From positions 1 to 10,311 of the forward strand of contig JAUVYZ010000043.1 in the NCBI GenBank assembly GCA_030602845.1: DNA of 10,311 nt, read 5' to 3'. The position numbers and the translations under genes are program-made. The notes under the pieces are model-generated. The model ran no database searches, had not been told where the DNA came from, and saw only the letters and a program-made list of their open reading frames with translations. Positions 1 to 5,952 of this stretch are shown here, one piece after another (position 1 is the stretch's first letter; every line of letters begins with the position of its first letter). Origin of the DNA: Phycisphaerae bacterium (lineage in GTDB: Bacteria; Planctomycetota; Phycisphaerae; Sedimentisphaerales; Anaerobacaceae).

Positions 1-579
1 GTCCCCGCAGAGCTCGCACATATCTCTGTGGACTATGAAGCCCTCAATGAGGTCGGGGCGATGATGGGCTCCGGTGGTATGGTCGCACTCGATGAATCCG
101 ACTGTATGGTGGATATCGCCAGGTATTTCCTCGACTTTACACAGAATCAATCTTGCGGCAAGTGCACTTTCTGTAGAATAGGTACCCGGCGTATGCTGGA
201 CATTCTTGAACGCTTGTGTGAAGGCCGGGGCAGAAAGGGAGACATTGAAGAGTTGGAGCACCTCGCTCAAATGGTTCAGAACGCAAGTTTGTGTGGACTT
301 GGCAGAACGGCACCGAATCCGGTTCTTTCCACTATCGAATACTTCCGAGACGAGTACCAGGCTCATCTTGAGAAACGCTGCCCTGCCGGCAAATGCAAAG
401 CCCTTATTACATATTCGGTAACAGACGATTGCATCGGCTGCAGTTTATGCGCTCAGCATTGCCCCGCTGACGCCATTGAAATGCAGCCGTATCAGAAGCA
501 TGAAATCGACACCGATAAATGTATTCGCTGCGGAACGTGCAGGAGCGTATGCCCAACGGATGCGATTAAGGTTGAGTAA
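1..579 (+). CDS. NuoF/HndC-type NADH-binding flavoprotein, C-terminal part with two [4Fe-4S] ferredoxin motifs (5' partial)
   Basis: This is the C-terminal end of a NuoF-family subunit of the kind found in NADP-reducing or bifurcating hydrogenases (HndC/HydB) and related NADH:ferredoxin enzymes. The family takes electrons from NADH through FMN and passes them to Fe-S clusters in the cytoplasm. The frame is open from base 1 (VPAELAHIS precedes the first GTG at 28), and the family has an upstream FMN/NADH domain, so the gene begins outside the window. Visible in order: the VDYEAL...GAMMGSGGMV segment typical of NuoF; the N3-type cluster ligands SCGKCTFC (Cys52, 55, 58 counted from base 1) with the fourth at Cys98 (SLCGLG); then two ferredoxin motifs, CIGCSLCAQHCP and CIRCGTCRSVCP. 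The added ferredoxin domain distinguishes it from respiratory NuoF. The stop lies 2 bp before the next gene, so the two are surely co-transcribed. Whether the partner complex is a hydrogenase or a transhydrogenase cannot be seen here. Confidence 0.9.
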   Translation, partial: VPAELAHISVDYEALNEVGAMMGSGGMVALDESDCMVDIARYFLDFTQNQSCGKCTFCRIGTRRMLDILERLCEGRGRKGDIEELEHLAQMVQNASLCGLGRTAPNPVLSTIEYFRDEYQAHLEKRCPAGKCKALITYSVTDDCIGCSLCAQHCPADAIEMQPYQKHEIDTDKCIRCGTCRSVCPTDAIKVE

Positions 580-581
580 TA

Positions 582-2237
582 ATGCCGAAATTGACCATAG
601 ATAATCGTGAGGTTGAAGTTGATAACGGCGTCACGATTCTTGATGCTGCCGCCAAACTAAGAATCGAAATTCCCACGATGTGTTTTCTAAAGGGTTATAA
701 GGCTTCAACCAGTTGCATGGTGTGCCTGGTCAAAGTCAATGGTTTGGGCGGGTTTGTGCCGTCCTGCGGAACTATTGCGCAGGATGGTATGCGGGTTGAG
801 AGCGACTCTGAGGAAGTCAGGCAGGCAAGAAGGGCAGCTTTGGAATTGCTGCTGAGTGACCATCTCGGCGACTGCATTGGCCCCTGTCAAATCACCTGTC
901 CCGCCCGAATGAATATTCCATTGATGATTCGGCAGATTGCGGCCGGCAAGCTTCGCGACGCAATTGCCACCGTGAAGCGAGATATTGCACTGCCCGCAGT
1001 GCTCGGCCGAATTTGCGCAAAGCCCTGCGAACGGGCGTGCAGGCGGGCGGCCTTTGATGACGCCGTTTCAATTTGTCTCTTGAAACGCTACGTAGCCGAC
1101 ATCGACCTGCAATCTGCAAAACCGTATTTGCCGGATTGTAAACCCAGGCAGGATAAGCGAGTGGCTATTGTCGGGGCCGGACCGGCTGGATTGGCTGCTG
1201 CTTATTATCTGACCCAGGATGGCTTCAGTTGCACGCTCTTTGATGAGCACGAATCCGCCGGGGGCGGACTTCGCTATGCCCTCTCTGAAGAGCAGCTTCC
1301 GAGAGCCGTGCTGGATAAGGAAATCGCTTTGATTATGAAACTGGGCGTGCAGTTTCAGGGACAGGCACGAATAGGGACTGCCTTATCGATGGAAGATTTG
1401 CGCAGGGACTTTGATGCCGTGTTCGTGGCGGTCGGAGAGCTAAAGGCAGGTGTCCCCGCGTGGATGGGACTTGAAACAGGCCCGAATGGTATTGTAATAA
1501 ACCGCAAAACTTATGAGACAAATCTGGCGGGCGTATTTGCAGGTGGCGACGCCGTTCGCAGCTCCCGCCGTTTTGCTTGCCCCTCTGCTTCTTGCGAAGC
1601 AAACCGAGGGGCTTCGCAAAAACGAAGCAGCGGGGGTACCGTTAGGGCAGTGGCGGACGGAAAGGAAGCGGCTGTGTCTATCAGTCAGTATTTGTCCGGC
1701 CGGCTAATAACAGGGGCGACTAAGGCGTTTAACACGCATATTGGCAAACTCAAAGATGGGGAGATAGAAAAATTCATCGCCGGCGCCAGTAAAGCCCCAC
1801 GCCTAACGCTGGCAAAAAAGGACTCCGGCTTCACCGACGAGCAGGCTCGCGACGAGGCGGCTCGGTGCTTGCATTGTGACTGCCGAAAGGCCGAAACCTG
1901 TAAATTAAGGCAATATGCCCACGACTACGGCGCCAGGCCGGCCCGCTACAAGCCTGTCCTGAGCCGGGTCGAAGGAGGCGAGCGCCGCTCGTTTGTTCAG
2001 CTCCCTTCACACCCCGATGTAATTTATGAGCCCGGTAAGTGTATAGACTGTGGACTTTGCATACAGATTGCTTCTAAGGCCGGCGAAAAACTTGGGCTCA
2101 CCTTCATAAGCCGTGGATTTGACGTTCGGGTCGCCGTCCCTTTTGGCCGCTCAATTGCTGAAGGTCTCAAGCATGTCGCCGGCAAATGCGTAGCTGCTTG
2201 CCCAACGGGAGCTCTGGCATTTAAAGTTAAATCGTGA
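582..2237 (+). CDS. [2Fe-2S] ferredoxin / GltD-like FAD oxidoreductase fusion, Fe-S protein
   Basis: A 551-residue modular electron-transfer protein. Residues 1-75 resemble the [2Fe-2S] domain of NuoG/HndD, with ligands Cys34, Cys45, Cys48 and Cys62. Residues 90-170 match the N-terminal Fe-S domain of GltD, NfnB and dihydropyrimidine dehydrogenase (Cys98, 102, 106; then Cys145, 149, 153). Residues 194-210 form the FAD Rossmann motif (VAIVGAGPAGLAAA), followed by GGGLRYAL and the FAD-contacting VFAGGDAVR (318-326). The C-terminus has CLHCDC (429-434) and KCIDCGLC with CVAACP (487-541). The second GltD Rossmann motif (GGGNxAxD), which binds NADPH, is not visible. The neighbouring NuoF subunit suggests a NuoE/NuoF/GltD-like complex, comparable to Sporomusa-type Nfn (StnABC); this is inference. 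Residues 327-350 and 458-465 look like in-frame insertions of palindromic DNA and have no counterpart in what I recall of the family. The ATG at 582 has AAGG 10 nt upstream. Confidence 0.85.
   Translation: MPKLTIDNREVEVDNGVTILDAAAKLRIEIPTMCFLKGYKASTSCMVCLVKVNGLGGFVPSCGTIAQDGMRVESDSEEVRQARRAALELLLSDHLGDCIGPCQITCPARMNIPLMIRQIAAGKLRDAIATVKRDIALPAVLGRICAKPCERACRRAAFDDAVSICLLKRYVADIDLQSAKPYLPDCKPRQDKRVAIVGAGPAGLAAAYYLTQDGFSCTLFDEHESAGGGLRYALSEEQLPRAVLDKEIALIMKLGVQFQGQARIGTALSMEDLRRDFDAVFVAVGELKAGVPAWMGLETGPNGIVINRKTYETNLAGVFAGGDAVRSSRRFACPSASCEANRGASQKRSSGGTVRAVADGKEAAVSISQYLSGRLITGATKAFNTHIGKLKDGEIEKFIAGASKAPRLTLAKKDSGFTDEQARDEAARCLHCDCRKAETCKLRQYAHDYGARPARYKPVLSRVEGGERRSFVQLPSHPDVIYEPGKCIDCGLCIQIASKAGEKLGLTFISRGFDVRVAVPFGRSIAEGLKHVAGKCVAACPTGALAFKVKS
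1560..1636 (+). repeat. Nested palindromic element inserted in frame in a coding region
   Basis: About 73 bp fold back on themselves. TGCTTC (1586-1591) pairs with GAAGCA (1596-1601) around a TTGC loop. GCCCCTC (1579-1585) pairs with GAGGGGC (1606-1612). TTTTGC (1571-1576) pairs with GCAAAA (1616-1621). CCCGC (1564-1568) pairs with GCGGG (1630-1634). The 5-bp word GCAGC occurs at 1558-1562 and again at 1627-1631, 69 bp apart, like a target-site duplication. Removing 69 bp leaves the reading frame intact and gives GGDAVRSGGTVRAVADG, a normal-looking FAD motif. That the element is mobile is inference; the inverted repeats are plain in the sequence. Confidence 0.7.
1953..1976 (+). repeat. Short palindromic repeat inserted in frame (TCCTGAGC...GTCGAAGGA type)
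   Basis: The core at 1957-1976 reads TCCTGAGCCGGGTCGAAGGA. TCCT pairs with AGGA, with GA opposite GA inside the stem; GCC at 1952-1954 can pair with GGC at 1977-1979 as an outer extension. It closely resembles a short palindrome (TCCTGAGC..GTCGAAGGA) that I recall as widespread in bacterial genomes, often translated as PVLS..VEG. Here it encodes PVLSRVEG (residues 458-465). Dropping these eight codons restores RYKGERRSF, the form I expect from relatives. Confidence rests on motif recognition and a clean 24-nt length. Confidence 0.65.
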
Positions 2238-2254
2238 GTGGTGAGCCAAATGAG

Positions 2255-2274
2255 CCGCGACCGTAAGGGAGCGG
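2255..2274. repeat. Compact hairpin with GTAA tetraloop between convergent genes
   Basis: The 20 bases CCGCGACCGTAAGGGAGCGG fold as CCGC/GCGG, a GA opposite GA internal loop, CC/GG, and a GTAA loop. As RNA this would be a GNRA tetraloop above tandem sheared G-A pairs. It lies 18 bp after the stop of the 551-residue gene. No T-run follows, so it is not a classical intrinsic terminator. It may be a dispersed intergenic repeat or a 3'-end stabilising hairpin; I recall similar sequences between planctomycete genes but cannot verify that here. Confidence 0.5.
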
Positions 2275-2282
2275 ACGAAGAT

Positions 2283-2314
2283 CTAATTAACTAATTAACC
2301 AATTAACTAATCTT
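2283..2314. repeat. 8-bp AT-rich tandem repeat (CTAATTAA, about 3.5 copies)
   Basis: Units are CTAATTAA (2283), CTAATTAA (2291), CCAATTAA (2299) and a decayed CTAATCTT (2307). The array fills the gap between two convergent genes and ends at the stop codon of the minus-strand gene. AAGAT at 2278-2282 and ATCTT at 2310-2314 let the whole block form an imperfect AT-rich fold. A role as a bidirectional transcription end is possible but weakly supported. Confidence 0.6.
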
Positions 2315-2854
2315 CTATTGCCCTTTGCAACCCATCCAGGGACACGAATCCCTCTGAGCACAATTCACGCAGCTATGTTTAGTCGAAAACAGAGGCAGCA
2401 CGACGAACGCATCGAGAGCAAATACAACGAGTAGAATCAATAGCGGCCAGGAGAAGCTGCGTACGACAAGGCCGGCGCCGAACAAAATCGGTATGAACCA
2501 CAGCGGCACAATGACGGGAATGTGCTTCTTGAACTTCTCCTTGAAGTGGCCGCCGTCTTTTTTCTCTCGAAGCTTTGCAGCAATGCGCCCGTATCCGCAC
2601 GGGCATGTCCTGCCGTTCCAGCGCGGGCAGTAGGGACACAAAAATATCATAATCCAGAATGCCCCGGCCACACTGTATATCACGTACGCAATCGCCGCAA
2701 TCCATCCCCATACCGGGTCCTCGAAGCCCACGATGAAAATGGCGGCCCCTAACACGGTCATAGCTATATAGGGAAGATTGTTGACAAGCTCCTGGGCACA
2801 CGAATATTCGTGTGCTGGCTGATAGTCTTTATTGTTTGATACTTTTCCATTCAT
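2315..2854 (-). CDS. Four-helix membrane protein with two cysteine clusters, function unknown
   Basis: I do not recognise a named family. The 179-residue protein has four hydrophobic segments at about 28-44, 49-72, 112-133 and 136-156. Between helices 2 and 3 lies CPYC-x7-CPCGYG (Cys73, 76, 84, 86) followed by a lysine-rich stretch (KLREKKDGGHFKEKFKK). The C-terminus carries CVNC-x5-CPWMGC (Cys162, 165, 171, 176). The positive-inside rule places both clusters on the cytoplasmic side, where they could jointly bind an Fe-S cluster or zinc, or act as redox thiols; this is inference. The paired, well-spaced cysteines and the ordered helices argue for a real gene rather than a chance frame. It is transcribed convergently to the redox genes. 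AAAGGA lies 11 nt before the ATG, a rather long spacing. Confidence 0.8.
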   Translation of the reverse strand: MNGKVSNNKDYQPAHEYSCAQELVNNLPYIAMTVLGAAIFIVGFEDPVWGWIAAIAYVIYSVAGAFWIMIFLCPYCPRWNGRTCPCGYGRIAAKLREKKDGGHFKEKFKKHIPVIVPLWFIPILFGAGLVVRSFSWPLLILLVVFALDAFVVLPLFSTKHSCVNCAQRDSCPWMGCKGQ

Positions 2855-3072
2855 AATTGAGTAAATCCTTTGCCTTCTTATCTATGTTAGCTACACGCCG
2901 GTTTCTTGCAGATAGCTTGCCCTTTTACCTGCCTATGTAAGTAATGCAGAGCTGTTGGAAGTTATTCAATCCGCCTTGCCGGAGACAAGACACCAAAATG
3001 GCAATTACGATAACGATTATACACCTGATTATCAAGGGAGTATACAATAATTGTAAAACTTTAAAATGACTA
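2855..3072. other. Gene-free intergenic stretch between divergent genes
   Basis: No convincing coding frame is seen here. It is AT-rich toward the right. TATAC (3018-3022) and GTATA (3040-3044) form an inverted repeat, with CCT/AGG pairing inside, and CAATAATTG (3045-3053) is a small palindrome. These lie just upstream of the forward promoter and could be regulator-binding sites, but nothing identifies a regulator. No clear promoter was found for the leftward gene. Confidence 0.4.
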
Positions 3073-3101
3073 TTGACATTCGAACTAAAATGCTGTATAG
3101 G
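3073..3101 (+). promoter_or_regulatory. Sigma-70-like promoter for the first beta-propeller gene
   Basis: TTGACA at 3073-3078 is a perfect -35 box. TATAGG at 3096-3101 is a -10 box after an ideal 17-nt spacer. The predicted start is near 3108, leaving a leader of about 35 nt. GGAGGA at 3131-3136 is a strong ribosome binding site 6 nt before the ATG at 3143. Confidence 0.7.
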
Positions 3102-3142
3102 TACATCTGTGAAAATTTACTGTTATTTTTGGAGGAAATTTT

Positions 3143-4372
3143 ATGGAACCGCGCAGAACAATTAGAAGATATTTGCTGTCGGTTGCCTTTGGGCTCGCAC
3201 TATGGGTAGCAATGGGCTATTACGGTGCCGCTGAGGCGGCAGATTGGCCCAACTGGAGAGGGCCAAATCACAACGGCATATCGAATGAAACCGGCTGGAG
3301 CGCAACCTGGCCGAAAGACGGGCCGAAACTGCTGTGGAAAAAGTCGATTGGAACCGGATTTTGTTCGATTGCTGTAAGTAATGGCCGGGCCTACACAATG
3401 GGCAACATCAATGATAATGATATACTCTATTGCTTTGAGGCCGATACCGGCAAACAAATATGGAAGAAATCCTATCCGTGTCCTTTATTTAAGAAAAACC
3501 ATGAAGGCGGTCCCGCCGCGACACCAACAGTAAACGGCGACTCAATTTACACCTTTAGCAAAAATGGTGATGCTGTCCGTTTTAAGGCAGCGACCGGCCA
3601 AATAGTATGGCATAAGAATCTGACGAAGGAATTTGGCACCAAACCGCCCACTTGGTACTTTGCCGGTTCGCCGTTTGTGGCAGGCGACATTGTCATTTAT
3701 AATGCGGGCAGTGCAGGCATCGCTCTTAACAAGGCAGACGGGGGTTTAGTGTGGAAAAGCGGGACCACTGCACCCGGCTACGCTACCGCAGTGCCTTTCA
3801 CTATGGGCAACCAAAAATGTGTGGCGATATTCGGATTCAGAGAGATTGTTGGATTGATTGCAGCAACAGGAAGACAGATGTGGCAGTTTCCGTGGAAAAC
3901 ACGCTGGGACGCCAATATTGGAGACCCTATCATTTCAGGTAACACAGTGTTCGTTTGTACCGGATATAACAGGGGCTGCGCGCTTTTGAAAATCGAGGGC
4001 AGTAATGTTACTGAAGTTTGGCAAAATAAGAACATGCGGAACCATTTTAACAGCTCGGTGCTGTGGCAGGGACATATTTATGGGTTCGATGATGCGAAGG
4101 AGCTGAGATGTTTGGATTTTAAGACCGGGCAGATGGTGTGGTCAAAGGGAGGACTGGGCAAAGGAAGCCTTATGATTGCCGATGGTAAGCTGATTATCCT
4201 TAGTGAAAGGGGCAAGCTGGTAACTGCACCGGCTTCACCGGCGGGGTTCAAGGAGCTCTCATCGGCGCAGGTTCTGACCGGCAAGTGCTGGACCGTTCCG
4301 GTCCTGGCAAACGGTAGAATCTACGCACGAAATGCCGTAGGCGACCTGGTTTGTGTCGACGTCGGAGGATAA
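3143..4372 (+). CDS. Exported PQQ-like beta-propeller repeat protein (paralog 1)
   Basis: A 409-residue secreted protein. Residues 1-33 form a Sec signal peptide (basic MEPRRTIRR, hydrophobic core, cleavage probably at AEAA before DWPNW). The mature N-terminus (DWPNWRGPNHNGISNETG) is the signature of a large planctomycete group of PQQ-like propellers. Repeated blade ends of the form (D/A/K)TGxxxW or close variants are visible: DTGKQIW, ATGQIVW, ADGGLVW, ATGRQMW and KTGQMVW, consistent with a seven- or eight-bladed fold. Such proteins are often annotated as PQQ-binding or WD40-like, but the cofactor-binding and catalytic residues of true quinoprotein dehydrogenases are not evident, so an enzyme activity should not be assumed. 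Protein-protein or polysaccharide binding in the periplasm is equally possible. It has its own promoter and strong RBS, and a diverged copy follows 101 bp downstream. Confidence 0.85.
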   Translation: MEPRRTIRRYLLSVAFGLALWVAMGYYGAAEAADWPNWRGPNHNGISNETGWSATWPKDGPKLLWKKSIGTGFCSIAVSNGRAYTMGNINDNDILYCFEADTGKQIWKKSYPCPLFKKNHEGGPAATPTVNGDSIYTFSKNGDAVRFKAATGQIVWHKNLTKEFGTKPPTWYFAGSPFVAGDIVIYNAGSAGIALNKADGGLVWKSGTTAPGYATAVPFTMGNQKCVAIFGFREIVGLIAATGRQMWQFPWKTRWDANIGDPIISGNTVFVCTGYNRGCALLKIEGSNVTEVWQNKNMRNHFNSSVLWQGHIYGFDDAKELRCLDFKTGQMVWSKGGLGKGSLMIADGKLIILSERGKLVTAPASPAGFKELSSAQVLTGKCWTVPVLANGRIYARNAVGDLVCVDVGG

Positions 4373-4473
4373 GACCGCAGTTATTTTAGATGCACGCCAA
4401 TCGAAATTACGGTGACAAATATATATAGAATATCTACCGCCAGGAAATTTATAGTTTCACTTAGAGGATTTCT

Positions 4474-5805
4474 ATGAGTTTGTTAAGGACAATTAAGGAC
4501 TGTCTACTCGTGACAATCTTTGGGGTTGGATTATGTTTAATTTGTATGGGCCATTACAGTACCGCTGAAGCGGCGGATTGGCCACAATGGCGCGGGCCCA
4601 ATCGTGATGGAATATGCACTGAGACCGGCTTGCTCAAAAGCTGGCCCGAAGGCGGACCGAAGCTTTTGTGGGAAATCACGGGTCTTGGCAAGGGCTATTC
4701 CAGTCTCACAATCGTTGATGGCAGGTTCTATACAATGGGCGACGTCCGACTCGGGTCTGAAAAAGTGCAATGTGTTCTTGCCTACGACCTGTCCACATGC
4801 AAACGGTTGTGGACGGCGAAAGTGGGCGCACCGCATAGCGACGGCCCACGCTGCACGCCGACCGTCGATGACGGTCTTGTCTACGCAATAGGCACGGATG
4901 GTAACATAGTGTGTGTCGATGCGGATACCGGCAAAGTGCGTTGGCGAAAGAATTTCCAGAGTGACTTAGGCGGCGGGAAAAACCCTAACTGGAAATTCAG
5001 CGAATCACCACTCGTCGATGGCGACAAACTATTATGCACACCCGGCGGCCGGAGCGCCGTCATGGTTGCACTTAAAAAAAAGACCGGAGAACTTATTTGG
5101 AAATGTTCTATGTCCGACATCGGCCCAAGAGGAAAGAACGAGGCGGGCTATTCGTCCATCGTCGTCGCCGAAGCCGGCGGCATCCGCCAGTACGTCCAGT
5201 TGACGAACAAGGGATTGATAGGTGTCGCCGCAAAAGACGGCAGCTTCCTCTGGGGATACAACAAAATAGCAAACCGGACAGCCAATGTTTCGACCCCTGT
5301 CGTTCGTGGAGAATACGTATTCTGTTCTACCGCTTACAGCACCGGCAGCGCGCTGCTCAAGCTGACCGATGCAGCCGATAGTGTCAGCGCCGAAGAGGTT
5401 TACTTCCTCAATGCCCGCACTTTTCAGAACCATCACGGCGGCTTCGTCCGAATCGGCGACTATATCTACGGCGGCCACGGCCACGGCAAGGGCAAGCCGA
5501 CCTGCATCGAAATGAAGACCGGCAAGGTAATGTGGCAGCAAGACCAGCCGGGCGGTGGCTCGGCAGCCGTGCTTTACGCCGACGGCCACTTGTACTTCCG
5601 CTACCAGGACAACGTCGTGGCACTTATAGAGGCCAATCCTCGCAGATACAATCACAAAAGTACCTTTACGCTCCCCAAACGCTCCGGCATGAGCGGCCCC
5701 GGCTGGGCACACCCGGTCATCGTCGACGGCAACCTCTATTTCCGCCACGCCGACGTTTTGATGGTCTATGATATCAAGGCCAAATACAGCCGGGCGACCC
5801 AATAG
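4474..5805 (+). CDS. Exported PQQ-like beta-propeller repeat protein (paralog 2)
   Basis: A 443-residue paralog of the preceding gene. The signal peptide (residues 1-34, ending STAEAA) and the following DWPQWRGPNRDGICTETG are closely parallel to the first copy, so the pair probably arose by tandem duplication. Blade motifs include DTGKVRW, KTGELIW, KDGSFLW and KTGKVMW. Near the end HHGGFVRIGDYIYGGHGHGKG is a histidine- and glycine-rich blade strand that paralog 1 has in a shorter form (NHFNSSVLWQGHIYGF). No lipobox is seen, so it is probably periplasmic or secreted. AGAGGA lies 5 nt before the ATG at 4474. No clear promoter occurs in the 101-bp gap, so it is probably read from the promoter at 3073. 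The 3' half (from about 5100) is visibly richer in G+C at third positions than paralog 1. Confidence 0.85.
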   Translation: MSLLRTIKDCLLVTIFGVGLCLICMGHYSTAEAADWPQWRGPNRDGICTETGLLKSWPEGGPKLLWEITGLGKGYSSLTIVDGRFYTMGDVRLGSEKVQCVLAYDLSTCKRLWTAKVGAPHSDGPRCTPTVDDGLVYAIGTDGNIVCVDADTGKVRWRKNFQSDLGGGKNPNWKFSESPLVDGDKLLCTPGGRSAVMVALKKKTGELIWKCSMSDIGPRGKNEAGYSSIVVAEAGGIRQYVQLTNKGLIGVAAKDGSFLWGYNKIANRTANVSTPVVRGEYVFCSTAYSTGSALLKLTDAADSVSAEEVYFLNARTFQNHHGGFVRIGDYIYGGHGHGKGKPTCIEMKTGKVMWQQDQPGGGSAAVLYADGHLYFRYQDNVVALIEANPRRYNHKSTFTLPKRSGMSGPGWAHPVIVDGNLYFRHADVLMVYDIKAKYSRATQ

Positions 5806-5853
5806 CATATGTCCGATAAGCTTGACATTACCCCCCTTAAATAAATTGTAATA

Positions 5854-5881
5854 TTGACCTTTGCGGAAAGGACAGTATAAT
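5854..5881 (+). promoter_or_regulatory. Sigma-70-like promoter of the ABC cassette with a palindromic spacer
   Basis: TTGACC (5854-5859) and a consensus TATAAT (5876-5881) are separated by 16 nt. The spacer contains CCTTT-GCGG-AAAGG (5858-5871), an inverted repeat placed where a repressor or a DNA-distorting activator could act. Transcription would start near 5888 and give a leader of about 65 nt before the ATG at 5953. Confidence 0.7.
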
Positions 5882-5952
5882 TACGCCGAATGATGAGCGA
5901 TGAGTAGTTAACCAGGATTGACGAGAGTGCAGTTTGCTAAAAGGATGTAAAT

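Noticed and set aside
28..30. GTG at 28 as start of the NuoF-like gene
   Set aside because: The frame is open upstream to base 1 with family-like residues (VPAEL), and the Fe-S region alone would lack the FMN/NADH domain, so the gene is 5' truncated by the window.
1513..1707. Alternative plus-strand frame over the palindromic insertion
   Set aside because: The inverted repeat creates open frames in several phases. The 551-residue frame continues with proper FAD and Fe-S motifs on both sides, so there is no frameshift.
4474..4560. Possible lipoprotein signal (LCLIC) in the second propeller protein
   Set aside because: The residues before the cysteines do not fit a lipobox, and a good signal peptidase I site (AEAA) follows.
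5032..5808. Long minus-strand open frame (258 codons) opposite the second propeller gene
   Set aside because: It lies antisense within a well-supported exported protein, has no recognisable motif, and is explained by the G/C-rich third positions of the sense gene.
5822..5851. TTGACA at 5822 as an additional promoter
   Set aside because: Only a weak -10 (TTGTAA at an 18-nt spacing) follows, while a much better promoter lies 30 bp downstream.
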